NCBI RefSeq assembly: GCF_014643375.1
Contig: NZ_BMJJ01000008.1
Span: 1 to 64,000, forward strand
Length of the DNA: 64,000 nucleotides
Direction: 5' to 3'
DNA from: Aureimonas glaciei
GTDB taxonomy: Bacteria > Pseudomonadota > Alphaproteobacteria > Rhizobiales > Rhizobiaceae
A model generated the notes under the pieces. The model was not told the DNA's origin. It did not search any database and was given only the letters and a program-made list of their open reading frames with translations. Positions 43,997 through 54,058 of this stretch are shown piece by piece. How positions within the stretch are numbered: position 1 is the first letter of the stretch; each line of letters opens with the position of its first letter. Made by a program: the position numbers and the translations under genes.

Positions 43997-44138
43997 AATA
44001 GTCATTCCGGGCTTGACCCGGGATCCATGCCAAACCGCCGAACTTGATCGAGGACGGTGGACATTCCCATTTCCTGACCCGGTTTGGCAGCGACGAGCGT
44101 TTCGGCATGGGTTCCGGGTCAAGCCCGGAATGACTATT
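43997..44138. repeat. 142-bp palindromic repeat element
   Basis: The two ends (43997-44031 and 44104-44138) are inverted copies of about 35 bases with three mismatches, both containing the core TCATTCCGGGCTTGACCCGG. This core is common in intergenic palindromes of alphaproteobacterial genomes. The interior (ccgccgaac...gatcgag) also occurs in the element at 45271-45508, so both belong to one family. Confidence 0.85.
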
Positions 44139-44184
44139 CTGAAGAACCATCGGGACACTGGACTTCGCAAAGCGCTGAGGAAAC

Positions 44185-44210
44185 GGCGTCTCTCACCCAT
44201 GAGAGACGCC
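44185..44210 (-). terminator. Terminator of the cyclase-family gene
   Basis: Perfect 11-bp stem (44185-44195 with 44200-44210) and 4-base loop, directly after the stop codon at 44215 on the minus strand, followed by GTTTCC. Confidence 0.65.
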
Positions 44211-44214
44211 GCCG

Positions 44215-45141
44215 TTACCGCACCCTCATGCCCTGCGCTTGGTCGAAGTGCAGCGGCTTGTCCGATTTCGGCAGCGGTGCGTCGGCCGGGCCGGCGGCGA
44301 CGCCGTACGGCCAGTCGGGCGGGCAGATCGCGACGTAGCGCGCGTAGCCACCGAGGCCGCCCTGGAATTTCGGATAGCCGATCGAGACCAGCGCGCCGGT
44401 TTCCGGGACCTGGTCGAGATGGGCGACGCCCTCGGCCTGAGCATAGCCGTTGTGCATCAGCCAGTATTCGCCCTCCAGCGTAGGCGTCGAATCGGTGTCG
44501 AGCGGTTCGTGGCCGTGGAACAGGATGCGGCGCTGCTCGTGCAGGAATTTCAGCGCGTCGAGCGAAACGCCCGGAAACTCCTTCAATTTCGCCAGCGCCG
44601 GGTCCGGCCATGTCTTCGACCAGTCCGAGCGCACGAAAACGACCGAGCCCTCGGGGATCGTTCCGTGGGCCTTTTCGAAGGCCTCGATGTCGGCGACCTT
44701 CAGCGCGTAGTTCGGATCGCTCTTCAGCTGCTCGACGATGGAGATGACGACCAGCGGCCGCAGCGCATAGGTCGGCGGCAGTTCGTCGATGGCTGGATAT
44801 TCCGGCGCCCAGTGCGCCGGCGGATCGAGCTGGGTACCCAGCTGGTCGGTGCGCAGCGTGTATTCCGTCGCCTCGAAGCCGTGCTTGGCGTAGGTGTAGG
44901 CGTCGCCCTTCGCGGCGTAGTTCGGAATGTCCGACCCGGCCTTGGCCGGTGAGAAGGTCGCCGCCGCAAAGCCGGACCAGACCGGGATGGTCGGCGTGAT
45001 CGTGTGCGTCAGGTCGACATATTTTGCGCCCTTTAAGGCCGTGTCGTAGACCGACCAGAGGCCCTCCGCGGCATGGGCCGGGACGGCGAGAACCAGTCCG
45101 AGCGCGACCCCGGCACTCCAGAAACGATGCGACAGCGTCAT
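44215..45141 (-). CDS. Exported cyclase-family protein (KynB-like fold) with altered metal motif
   Basis: 308-residue protein with a signal peptide (cleaved near AHAAEG). Cyclase/arylformamidase fold: YVDLTHTITPTIPVW, then the metal-binding region, VVFVRSDWSKTWP and LMHNGYAQAEGVAHLDQVPETGALV. The classic metal motif H-x-G-T-H-x-D-x-P-x-H reads Q-L-G-T-Q-L-D-P-P-A-H, two histidines replaced by glutamine, so it may bind metal differently or have another chemistry. Substrate unknown. Flanked on both sides by palindromic repeats. Confidence 0.82.
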   Translation of the reverse strand: MTLSHRFWSAGVALGLVLAVPAHAAEGLWSVYDTALKGAKYVDLTHTITPTIPVWSGFAAATFSPAKAGSDIPNYAAKGDAYTYAKHGFEATEYTLRTDQLGTQLDPPAHWAPEYPAIDELPPTYALRPLVVISIVEQLKSDPNYALKVADIEAFEKAHGTIPEGSVVFVRSDWSKTWPDPALAKLKEFPGVSLDALKFLHEQRRILFHGHEPLDTDSTPTLEGEYWLMHNGYAQAEGVAHLDQVPETGALVSIGYPKFQGGLGGYARYVAICPPDWPYGVAAGPADAPLPKSDKPLHFDQAQGMRVR

Positions 45142-45270
45142 GCTCCCCTCCTCATCCCTGACCATCATGGTCGGTGACCTATTGATGCGGATCGGATCGG
45201 CGATGTCGAGGGGGGAGGGAGCGTTCGCGTCGGCGTTGTTGGAAGTTGGACTATCGCAAACAGCGAGATC

Positions 45271-45508
45271 GTCATCCCGGCCTCGAGCCGGGATCCACCG
45301 CCGAACGCGATCGAGACCGGGCCGTGCGCTTGTTCGCCAGGCGCAAACCCCAGGAATGAGTCATTGTCGGGCTTGACCCGACAACCCATGCCGAAGCGCT
45401 CGAGACGTTGCTTCGGGTCAGGACGCCGCGTTGGGCACGGCGGTTCCTGCTGCCGAACAATCGGTTTCGAGCGTCTTGGCATGGATCCCGGATCAGGTCC
45501 GGGATGAC
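45271..45508. repeat. Composite palindromic repeat element
   Basis: Three hairpins in a row: 45271-45298 (CCCGG core), 45364-45384 (TGTCGGGCTTGACCCGACA) and 45478-45508. The outer two are inverted relative to each other (gtcatcccgg ... ggatcca against its complement), and the middle one carries the GGGCTTGACCC core. Same family as 43997-44138. No gene is seen between 45142 and 45589. Confidence 0.8.
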
Positions 45509-45589
45509 TAATCTCTGATAGGTGGCGGCCGTGTCCGGGAGCACTGTCAGACGGTAGAGCGGCTCGCTGCTGCTGTTCGCTTTCCCGCC

Positions 45590-46678
45590 TCAGATGGCGA
45601 GGATGTGGTTGTCCCACAGTACCTTCTGCGACGGCTGCCGATCCTGGCCACCCGGCAGGGCCATGACGTCGCCGCGGCCGCTGGTGGCGAGGAGGCCGTG
45701 CGGCATCGGGGCGAGGCCGCAGCCGTCGGCGAGGGTGTAGCTCGCGGCCGCCTGGCCGGTCGCCGCATCGAGCGTCAGGATGGTGTTGCCTTTCGGCGAG
45801 GCGAAGGCGACGAGGCTGCCGTCGCCATTGGTCGCGACCGAGCCGACATAGTTCGACAGCGCGGCGAGCTTTTCCGGCGCGAGAGACACGAGCGAGAGCG
45901 GCTCGCCCGGACGGGCGAAGCCCGCCAGCGGCGGCAGGTCGCTCGGATTGCCCTCGTACTGGCAGCCGAACCAGACGCGGTTGCCGGCGTCGATGGCCAG
46001 ATGCCGGATCGACAGCTGGTGCAGGTCCTGCGGCGGCGCGTGCTTTTCGATCAGGCTGCCCGAGCGCCGGTCGAGAAACACCAGCGAGGGCTCCATCGTG
46101 GCGATGTTCAGCTTCTGCCGGCCATAGTCGGGATAGGTCTCGATACCGCCATTGGCGACGACGATGGTCTCCCCGTCCGGCATCAGGAGCGCCTCGTGCG
46201 GGTCCATGCCATGGGTGGGAAACTCGCCGACGCGGCGGAAATCCGCCGTCGCGTCGTAGACGCCGATGAGGCCGGCGGCGGTCTCGATCTCGTTCTCGGT
46301 GGCGTAGAGAAGCTTGCCGTCGGGCGAGAAGAAGCCGTGGCCGAAGAAGTGCCGACCTTCGCTCGAAGTGATGGTCTGCAGCGTCGTGCCGCTCTGCGGA
46401 TCGAAGACGACGGCAAAGGTCCGGGGGCGCCGGGCGAAGGCGACGGCGCGGCGGCTGGTCCTGTCGACGGTGACGTCGTGCCCGCGGTCCGGCAGGTCGA
46501 TCATCGACAGGATCTGGCCGGTCTCGGAGAAGATCGCGCAGCCAAAGCTGCCGTCGGCCTTCTGGCAGGCGGCGCCGAAGACCGCTTCTGTCCGGTCGAA
46601 GGCTTCGGCGGCGGCGGGCGAAAGGCCGGTGAGGAAGGCGGCGCCGGCACTGGCGAGAAAATGGCGACGGTCGAGCAT
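45590..46678 (-). CDS. DUF1513 beta-propeller protein, Tat-exported (iron operon)
   Basis: 362 residues with a twin-arginine signal (DRRHFLASAGAAFL, Arg4-Arg5) and a YncE/lactonase-like propeller of repeated strands (FGHGFFSPDGKLLYATENE, HEALLMPDGETIVVANGG, SVATNGDGSLVAFASPKG). DUF1513 proteins regularly follow imelysin genes in iron-uptake clusters; the exact role is unknown. One base separates it from the imelysin gene; last gene of the operon starting at irpA. Confidence 0.85.
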   Translation of the reverse strand: MLDRRHFLASAGAAFLTGLSPAAAEAFDRTEAVFGAACQKADGSFGCAIFSETGQILSMIDLPDRGHDVTVDRTSRRAVAFARRPRTFAVVFDPQSGTTLQTITSSEGRHFFGHGFFSPDGKLLYATENEIETAAGLIGVYDATADFRRVGEFPTHGMDPHEALLMPDGETIVVANGGIETYPDYGRQKLNIATMEPSLVFLDRRSGSLIEKHAPPQDLHQLSIRHLAIDAGNRVWFGCQYEGNPSDLPPLAGFARPGEPLSLVSLAPEKLAALSNYVGSVATNGDGSLVAFASPKGNTILTLDAATGQAAASYTLADGCGLAPMPHGLLATSGRGDVMALPGGQDRQPSQKVLWDNHILAI

Positions 46679-46679
46679 C

Positions 46680-47756
46680 TCAGTCCCCGTCGAGCGAGGA
46701 GAAGCCGGCACTGAGGCCGAGCGCCGGCGCGATCTCGCCGACGAACATCGGCTGCAGCGCCTGCGTCGCCACCACGAGCCGACCGACTTCCGTCCGCGCC
46801 GCCGGGTCGGTCAGGGCGTCGGCGATCGGCCTGTCGAGCGTCGCGAGAACGGTGGCGGCATCGTTGAAGGTCGAGCGCACCGATGCGGCGCTGTCGGCGG
46901 CTGCAGGCGGCAGCAGATCAGCGAGACCAGACGACTCGAAGAGGTCGGAAAGGCCGGTAAAATTTCCTTTGAGGCTTGTGGCGGTGAGACCCGAGCGCCA
47001 GAACAAGAGCGCTTTCGGCTTGGCATCTTCCGGCAGCCGTCCGAAGGCCGGACGCAGGCGAAGATCGCGGATCGCCTCGAGCCCGTGGATGAAGACGCCG
47101 GTGATCTCCTGCAGCGAGTCGGTGATGCTGCGATAGGCCGGGTTGGTCGGCTGGGGATCCAGCATCTCCTCGGCAAAGCCGCCCTTGCCCTCCCGCCAGC
47201 CTTCGACGATGGCGTCCGACATGGCGAGGATATTGGCCGCGATCGCCGCGCCGTAGCGGCAGCGATAGCGGCCCTTCGCACCGGCGAGCTCTTCCGACCC
47301 TGTTCCGTAGAGCACGAACTCCAGCGCCGTCAGCCCCTGAACGGCGACGCTCTTGCCGTGCAGCGCCACGGGATCGGTGGCGGTTTCATCCTTTTCGGCC
47401 ACCAGCGCCTGCACCTGGCGCAAGGCGATGCCGCGGGGATCGGGCCAAAAGAGAATGCGGTCGATGCGGTTGTCCACCATGACCGGGCCGAAGCGCACGA
47501 ACTCCATCTGGGAGAATGTCAGGATGGCATCGGCAAAGCTCTTGCGTGCCGCCGCGACCGTCTCCTCGGACGGGGCCGCGCAGAGCGCCTTCTGCGCCTC
47601 GACCATGCCCTCGCTGGCCTTGTCGAACCGCTGATAGCCGGGGCGGATCGTGCCATCGACCGCCTGGCGCACGACGTCCGCCGGCGTGATGGCGGCCGCG
47701 GCGCCGGTCGTCAGCGCCAGCAGCGCTGCGGCGAGACAGGATCGTGCGAAGGTCAT
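46680..47756 (-). CDS. Imelysin-family periplasmic protein (EfeO/IrpA-like)
   Basis: 358 residues, signal peptide followed by an imelysin (peptidase M75) domain with two helical bundles. The family motif GxHxxE appears as QGLTALEFVLYG, with Thr at the histidine position, so one metal-binding residue is missing, unlike its neighbour IrpA. Thought to bind iron in the periplasm. Overlaps the di-heme gene by 4 bases. Confidence 0.88.
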   Translation of the reverse strand: MTFARSCLAAALLALTTGAAAAITPADVVRQAVDGTIRPGYQRFDKASEGMVEAQKALCAAPSEETVAAARKSFADAILTFSQMEFVRFGPVMVDNRIDRILFWPDPRGIALRQVQALVAEKDETATDPVALHGKSVAVQGLTALEFVLYGTGSEELAGAKGRYRCRYGAAIAANILAMSDAIVEGWREGKGGFAEEMLDPQPTNPAYRSITDSLQEITGVFIHGLEAIRDLRLRPAFGRLPEDAKPKALLFWRSGLTATSLKGNFTGLSDLFESSGLADLLPPAAADSAASVRSTFNDAATVLATLDRPIADALTDPAARTEVGRLVVATQALQPMFVGEIAPALGLSAGFSSLDGD

Positions 47757-49279
47757 AGCGACTCCAGAAAGGCGAGGAGAGCGTCCCGGTCTGCCTTGGC
47801 GAGGCCGGCGAAAGCGTCGCGCGCCTTCTCCGCCTCGCCGCCGTGCCAGAGGATGGCTTCGGTGAGATTGCGGGCCCGCCCGTCGTGCAGGAACAGCGTG
47901 TGGCCGTTGACCGCCTCAGTCAAGCCGATGCCCCAGAGCGGCGGCGTGCGCCATTCCGTGCCGGTCGCATCGCCGTTGGTGGCACCGTCGGCAAGGCCTT
48001 CGCCCATGTCGTGCAGCAGGAAGTCGGAATAGGGCCAGATCAGCTGGAAGGACTGCGGCGTGTCGAGCGCGTCGCGGCTGGTAACGAATTTCGGCACGTG
48101 GCAGGAAGCGCAGCCGCTGCCGTAGAACAGGCCCTTACCCTTCAGCACCGCCGGCGCGCCGACATCGCGGCGGGCGGGAACGGCGAGATTGCGCGAATAG
48201 AAGGCGACCAGATCCAGCACCGGATCGGGCGCCTCGACCTCGCCGAGGCGGGCCTGCACGCCACTCGGCGCCTCGCGGCAGATGGTCTGGGCAACGGAGC
48301 ACTCGCCGAAGGCGTCGGTGACGAGCGGCGTCGAAATGCCGATATCACCAGAAAAGGCATCGGCCGATTGGACCTTGATCGAGTTGGCGCTGGCCTTCCA
48401 GCCGAAGCGGCCGAGCACCAACGCGCCACTCTCTGGATCGCGCACCAGGCTCGCCTTGCCGGAAATGCCGTCGCCATCGGTGTCCTCGGGGTCGGCATGG
48501 GCGAGAATGTCGGCGGCCGGAATTTCCTCGACCAGGCCAAGGCCGATCATCGGCGGGGCAACGCGCGGCGACAGGATCGCGTCAGCGGCCATCGGGCCGT
48601 AGTTCAGGTCGGAGACGGAATAGCGGGGATGGCGGAGGGACACGACCGTGCCATCGCCGAGCGTCACCGGTCTGTCGGCATAGTCGATCCGCATCTGGCC
48701 TTCCGGCAAAATGCCGGGGACGGCAAAATTCTGCAGCTGCCCGCCATAGGTCGGCTCGGGAATGCGCAGCATCGTCCGCTCGGCGAGCGCCTGATGCTCT
48801 TCGGCGGTCTTCGGCGGCACCGAGAGGCGCAGGAACATCGAAACGCCGGGCTCGCCGCCCTCGGGCGGGCGGCCGCGGCCGTCCTTCAGATGGCAGCTCT
48901 GGCAGGATCGGGCGTTGAACAGCGGCCCGAGCCCGTCCGACGCCTCGGTCGAGGAGGGGGAGGACACCCAGAATTTCCGGAAGATGCCGTTGCCGAGGTT
49001 GAAGCTCTCGCGCGCCGCGAAGGACTGGTTGGCGGCGATCCTGCTGAAACTGTCGCGGCTGACGAGGTTCTGAAGCGTGCCGGCGCCGCCTTGCATCAGC
49101 TCGAATTTCTCCGGCGCCGAGAAGTCGGTGGTCGGGCGGGTGACCGCAGCGACACGGGCGCGATCCTTCGCCGAGAGGTCCGTGCGGACCGCCGGCGTCT
49201 CGCCGAACACGGCGGCCATCGGCAAAAGCGCGGCACCGCCGAAAATGGCGGCGAGGAGAGCGAGGCGACGCATGTTCAT
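47753..49279 (-). CDS. Di-heme oxidoreductase (DUF1111, thiol-oxidoreductase-like)
   Basis: 508-residue exported cytochrome with two heme c sites, CQSCH at residues 126-130 and CASCH at 390-394, and the DUF1111 segments DGLGPLFNARSCQSCH and LHDGRARNLTEAILWHGGEA. Distantly related to MauG and cytochrome c peroxidases. In its cluster with imelysins it probably changes the redox state of iron or of a ligand. Start at ATG 49279 (ATG 49273 is close), with an N-terminal signal helix. Confidence 0.9.
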   Translation of the reverse strand: MNMRRLALLAAIFGGAALLPMAAVFGETPAVRTDLSAKDRARVAAVTRPTTDFSAPEKFELMQGGAGTLQNLVSRDSFSRIAANQSFAARESFNLGNGIFRKFWVSSPSSTEASDGLGPLFNARSCQSCHLKDGRGRPPEGGEPGVSMFLRLSVPPKTAEEHQALAERTMLRIPEPTYGGQLQNFAVPGILPEGQMRIDYADRPVTLGDGTVVSLRHPRYSVSDLNYGPMAADAILSPRVAPPMIGLGLVEEIPAADILAHADPEDTDGDGISGKASLVRDPESGALVLGRFGWKASANSIKVQSADAFSGDIGISTPLVTDAFGECSVAQTICREAPSGVQARLGEVEAPDPVLDLVAFYSRNLAVPARRDVGAPAVLKGKGLFYGSGCASCHVPKFVTSRDALDTPQSFQLIWPYSDFLLHDMGEGLADGATNGDATGTEWRTPPLWGIGLTEAVNGHTLFLHDGRARNLTEAILWHGGEAEKARDAFAGLAKADRDALLAFLESL

Positions 49280-49395
49280 GGCCAGGGATACTCTGGATCG
49301 GATGGCCGAGGCGGCCGCGGACGCACCAAGCGGCGCGTCCGTCATTCTGGCGGTGGGCGAGCCGCTTTCGGCGCGTTCGCTCCGGGACGTTCTGC

Positions 49396-50685
<1,290 letters not shown>

Positions 50686-50759
50686 TCAAACCTCCAACGG
50701 ACAACCCGCCGGCGATGGCCGGCAGCGTCGGGCGGTCAGGCCACCCGTTTGCTTGCCGA

Positions 50760-50788
50760 TGGCTAGATTTGTTGAGTGGTTTTGTCAA
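50760..50788 (-). promoter_or_regulatory. Sigma-70 promoter of the irpA operon
   Basis: On the minus strand a perfect -35 TTGACA (50788-50783), 17-base spacer and a weak -10 TAGCCA (50765-50760). It lies about 75 bases before the irpA start codon, immediately downstream of the iron control element. Confidence 0.6.
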
Positions 50789-50802
50789 CGATCGAATGTT
50801 TC

Positions 50803-50819
50803 TTTAGAAGCATTCTATA
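50803..50819. promoter_or_regulatory. Iron control element (Irr box)
   Basis: TTTAGAA-GCA-TTCTATA, one base away from the palindromic ICE consensus TTTAGAANNNTTCTAAA bound by Irr in Rhizobiales. It sits 14 bases upstream of the -35 hexamer of the irpA promoter. Confidence 0.82.
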
Positions 50820-50881
50820 GTTGAACAGCGGGCCGTCTCGTCGAGAAAATCTTGAGTGGATAAATCAGCGTTAAGAAGATA

Positions 50882-50899
50882 TGCAGTATATTTACTGCA
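50882..50899. promoter_or_regulatory. Perfect 7-4-7 palindrome, possible operator
   Basis: TGCAGTA-TATT-TACTGCA, in an AT-rich patch between irpA and the small gene at 51039. It is not a Fur, RirA or Irr consensus that I recognise. Confidence 0.5.
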
Positions 50900-51038
50900 G
50901 GACAAAAAGTCAGGTTCGGGGTCGCGAGGGCGGTCTGCCAGACGACAGTCTCCAGGCGCTGGAAAGGTGCCGGTGCGTGACGATACGCGGTTTTGCCCTA
51001 CGCCAAAACTGCGACAACGCTACCTGTCGAGGTGAGCG

Positions 51039-51320
51039 CTAGTTGAAGCCCATGAAATAGCCGACGCTGGCCAGCAAAAGCCCGACGAGGGCAGTCGCCA
51101 GGAAGGGGCTCTGCGTGCCCGACCCAGAAGGGGCAGCATCCGCCTCCTGCTGCGGATCGACCGGCAGCAGTTCGTCGGCCACGAGAACGACCGGCAGCCT
51201 GGTGCTCCGAGGATCTGCCTGGAGACGCGCAAGCCGCGATCGCCCGGCGATGTAGCCGACACTGCTTTCGCCCATGACCGTCGGATCGAAGCCAAACCCC
51301 TTGGGAAATCCCGTCAACAT
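51039..51320 (-). CDS. Small hypothetical protein with C-terminal membrane anchor
   Basis: 93 residues from ATG 51320 (GGAG 8 bases upstream). The first 70 residues are polar (MLTGFPKGFGFDPTVMGES at the start, an Arg-rich ARLQADPRSTR segment), the last 20 form one transmembrane helix (FLATALVGLLLASVGYFMGF). No family recognised. It is transcribed toward irpA, and the palindrome at 50882 lies downstream of it. Confidence 0.55.
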   Translation of the reverse strand: MLTGFPKGFGFDPTVMGESSVGYIAGRSRLARLQADPRSTRLPVVLVADELLPVDPQQEADAAPSGSGTQSPFLATALVGLLLASVGYFMGFN

Positions 51321-51649
51321 CGATTCCACTCCGCTTTCCCGTTTCCTAACCAAAGGTTAACGCGGAAAGGCGGCCTTTGTTCAACGGTGGCGGGTGGAGT
51401 TGCGCCGACGATTTCGGATCTGTCCCGGCGCCGATCCACCCTCCGCCGGGACGGCGATCGGACGCGGGAGGGCGGCCTGTTTCCTGCCCATCGAGCCGCT
51501 TCGAGGCGGCATCCCGGTTTCAAACGATTATAATATTTCTCTGCCTGCCTTGGCATCTTTACCTTCTGGCGGAAGCCAGACAAAGACAGGGGTAGCAACA
51601 GTGGCAGGATAGAATGCCGCATCAAGTCGCACGCAATGAAAGAGGCACC
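51321..51649. other. Divergent intergenic region upstream of the aldolase gene
   Basis: About 330 bases, AT-richer toward the aldolase (around 51525-51560). No coding region, RNA or repeat recognised; promoters of both flanking genes should be here. Confidence 0.45.
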
Positions 51650-52564
51650 ATGCTCAGAAGTGATACCGTCCGCAAGATCCTGTCCTGGTACGAGGGCGAG
51701 ACCCCAGGCCTGAAGAGTAATCTTTCCCGCCTGCTGATGCACGGCCGATTGGCCGGCACAGGGCGAGTCGTCATTTTGCCGGTCGACCAGGGCTTCGAGC
51801 ATGGACCGGCCCGCAGCTTCGCACCCAATCCCGCCGCCTACGACCCGCACTACCTCTACGAACTGGCGATCGAGGCCGGCGTTTCCGGCTATGCTGCCCC
51901 GCTCGGCCTGCTCGAGCAGGGTGCCGATACCTTCGCCGGCGAGGTGCCGCTGATCCTGAAGATGAACAGCGGCAATTCGCTCGCCTCGGGTTCGAACGAT
52001 CAGGCCGTGACCGGCACCGTCGAGGATGCGATGCGCCTCGGCTGCGTCGGGGTGGGTTTCACCATCTATCCCGGCTCGGACAGCGCCTACGACATGCTGG
52101 AGGAATTGCGCGAGATCAGCCTGAAGGCGAAGTCGCGCGGGTTGATGACGGTGGTCTGGTCCTATCCGCGCGGCGGCAAGGTGACCAAGGACGGCGAGAC
52201 CGGCCTCGACATCATCGCCTATGCCGCGCATGTGGCGGCGCTGATGGGCGCGACGATCATCAAGGTGAAGCTGCCGACCGAACACATCGATCTCGACGCG
52301 GCCAAATCTTCCTACGAGAAGCACGCAATCCTGGCGGCGGACGCGGCCGACCGGGTTCGCCACATCATGCAGGCCTCCTTCGCCGGCAAGCGACTGGTGG
52401 TCTTCTCGGGCGGCGCGGCCAAGACGCGGGAAGAACTGCTCGACGAGGTCCGCGGCATCCGCGACGGCGGCGGCAACGGCTCGATCATCGGCCGCAATTC
52501 CTTCCAGCGCCCGAAGGCAGAGGCGCTGTCGCTGCTGAACGAGGTCATGGACATCTACGCCTGA
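51650..52564 (+). CDS. fbaB: Class I fructose-bisphosphate aldolase (FbaB/DhnA type)
   Basis: Schiff-base aldolase cleaving fructose-1,6-bisphosphate. 304 residues, with ILPVDQGFEHGP, FTIYPGSDSAYDMLEELREI, WSYPRGGK and the Schiff-base lysine region ATIIKVKLPTEH (Lys205 or Lys207), as in FbaB/DhnA aldolases. The start was set at ATG 51650, with AAGAGG before it; the frame continues 12 codons upstream to 51614. Confidence 0.93.
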   Translation: MLRSDTVRKILSWYEGETPGLKSNLSRLLMHGRLAGTGRVVILPVDQGFEHGPARSFAPNPAAYDPHYLYELAIEAGVSGYAAPLGLLEQGADTFAGEVPLILKMNSGNSLASGSNDQAVTGTVEDAMRLGCVGVGFTIYPGSDSAYDMLEELREISLKAKSRGLMTVVWSYPRGGKVTKDGETGLDIIAYAAHVAALMGATIIKVKLPTEHIDLDAAKSSYEKHAILAADAADRVRHIMQASFAGKRLVVFSGGAAKTREELLDEVRGIRDGGGNGSIIGRNSFQRPKAEALSLLNEVMDIYA

Positions 52565-52639
52565 GTTGGTTGCAGGGCCTGGGTGTCGTCAAGGCGACAG
52601 GCAGGCCGCCTCAAAAGCGTTCGGGCTGACAGGCCCCGT

Positions 52640-52666
52640 GAACGGCGCCGTCTCTCGGCGCCGTTC
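52640..52666 (+). terminator. Hairpin after the aldolase gene
   Basis: Perfect 11-bp stem (GAACGGCGCCG and complement) with a 5-base loop, 75 bases after the stop codon, no T run. Confidence 0.55.
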
Positions 52667-52751
52667 CACGAAATTACCGAGCGGGAGGGCCGGCGGCCGC
52701 CATCCCGCTTTTGTGTGCGCGCAGGCGCGGATTTGCCGCTAGGCTGGTCGC

Positions 52752-53168
52752 ATGACGAGCGTTTCGACCCGATCCGGCAGACTGGCGAGACTGTGCGTTG
52801 CCGTTTCGGCGGTATGGATGCTGGGGCTTGCGTCCGGCATCGGCTATTCCCCGGCGACCGCCGCGGAACTCCTGATGTTCGAGCGAAAAGGCTGTCCGTT
52901 CTGCGCTCGCTTCGACCGCGAGATCGCGCCGGACTATCCGCGGAGCGCGGCCGGGGCGTCGGCGACCCTGCGACGCGTGGATATCGCCGACAGCCGGACG
53001 GGCGGCATTGCCGGGCTCGATCCCGCCGTCTTTGCGCCAACCTTCGTTCTGGTCGACGGAGCCCGGGAAATCGGCCGTCTGGTCGGCTATCCCGGCCGAC
53101 GTTATTTCTATGCCGAACTGCAGACCCTGATCGATCAGCTGCCGCACAGGGCGAAGCGGGAGCCTTGA
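52752..53168 (+). CDS. Periplasmic thioredoxin-like protein (SoxS type)
   Basis: 138 residues: membrane-targeting N-terminus (LARLCVAVSAVWMLGLASGI), then a thioredoxin-like fold opening with MFERKGCPFCARF, the redox-active pair being Cys48 and Cys51. The cis-proline region reads FAPTFVLVDGAREIGRLVGYPGRRYFY. Similar proteins reduce periplasmic or cytochrome-associated partners; here the convergent neighbour is a cytochrome c. Confidence 0.78.
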   Translation: MTSVSTRSGRLARLCVAVSAVWMLGLASGIGYSPATAAELLMFERKGCPFCARFDREIAPDYPRSAAGASATLRRVDIADSRTGGIAGLDPAVFAPTFVLVDGAREIGRLVGYPGRRYFYAELQTLIDQLPHRAKREP

Positions 53169-53222
53169 GCGGAGGAGGCTGGCTCGCGCCAGCGCTCCCC
53201 TCTGGGTGTCCTGACGGCCGGC

Positions 53223-53636
53223 CTAGTTGGCGGCCGGCTCGCCGTTCTCGTCGAATGTCTTGAGATAGGCGATCACATTGGCCAGTTCCTCGGGCTTCTT
53301 CAGGCCGGGGAAGGCCATTTTGGTCTTCGGGACCACCGCCTTGGGGTTGGCGAGCCAGGCCGTCAGTTCTTCTTCCGTCCAGACGGGATGCGACGCCGCA
53401 TACTCCTTCAGTGCGGGCGAGAAGTTGTAACCCTCGACGGAGGCGATCGCTTCCCCGACGATGCCGTTCAGTTCCGGTCCGACCTTGTTCTTGGCGCCGG
53501 GGCCGACGGCATGGCAGGCCATGCATTTGTTGAAAACCTTCTTGCCCGCCACGGGATCGCCGGCGGTCTGAGCAAGGGCAGGGGTGGCGAGCGCGACGGC
53601 CAGCGCCGCACCAGCAAATAGTGTCTGTAACCGCAT
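53223..53636 (-). CDS. Class I cytochrome c (cytochrome c2/c550-like)
   Basis: 137-residue periplasmic electron carrier. Signal peptide cleaved after ALAQ, heme-binding CMACH (Cys38, Cys41, His42), distal methionine in KTKMAFPG (Met107), and KKPEELANVIAYLKTF at the end. Typical size for soluble mitochondrial-type cytochrome c. AGGAGG ribosome site directly before the start. Single gene. Confidence 0.93.
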   Translation of the reverse strand: MRLQTLFAGAALAVALATPALAQTAGDPVAGKKVFNKCMACHAVGPGAKNKVGPELNGIVGEAIASVEGYNFSPALKEYAASHPVWTEEELTAWLANPKAVVPKTKMAFPGLKKPEELANVIAYLKTFDENGEPAAN

Positions 53637-54058
53637 GTTTCCTCCTGGGATTCTAGATGCCCGAGCAGACCATATGCAGCGCGCCCGGCGCTTGGCAATT
53701 GATGCGACATTTCGCGCCCGCGCGACGCGGGCTCCTCGCTTGAACGCATGTGGTGTCGATGGTGGACTGTAACGGCGAAGTAAAGTGAGCGTGAATTTAT
53801 GTGTTACGAATCTCACGCGACCTAAAATCCATCCGATAAAGGGTTTCGATATCATTGGTTTAAGGCGTTATCGCCGGGAGCGGGCTCGGGTCGCCCCGAA
53901 CCGCCGTTGTGCCTATCATGCAACGATATCCGAAGGCCCGTACTGCCGGGACTTGTGGAATTTCTCGCGATTGTCATCCTTCCCGCGTGTCGGGCGAAGG
54001 CTATCGGCCCGAGCTGAAGTCTATCGCGGTAATCGCGCCGCCCAGGAAGGATTAGATC
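53637..54058. other. Long leader region of the first porin gene
   Basis: About 420 bases between the cytochrome and porin starts. AT-rich around 53780-53860, a likely promoter area. No gene recognised; a long structured 5' untranslated region is usual for Omp25-like genes. Confidence 0.4.
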
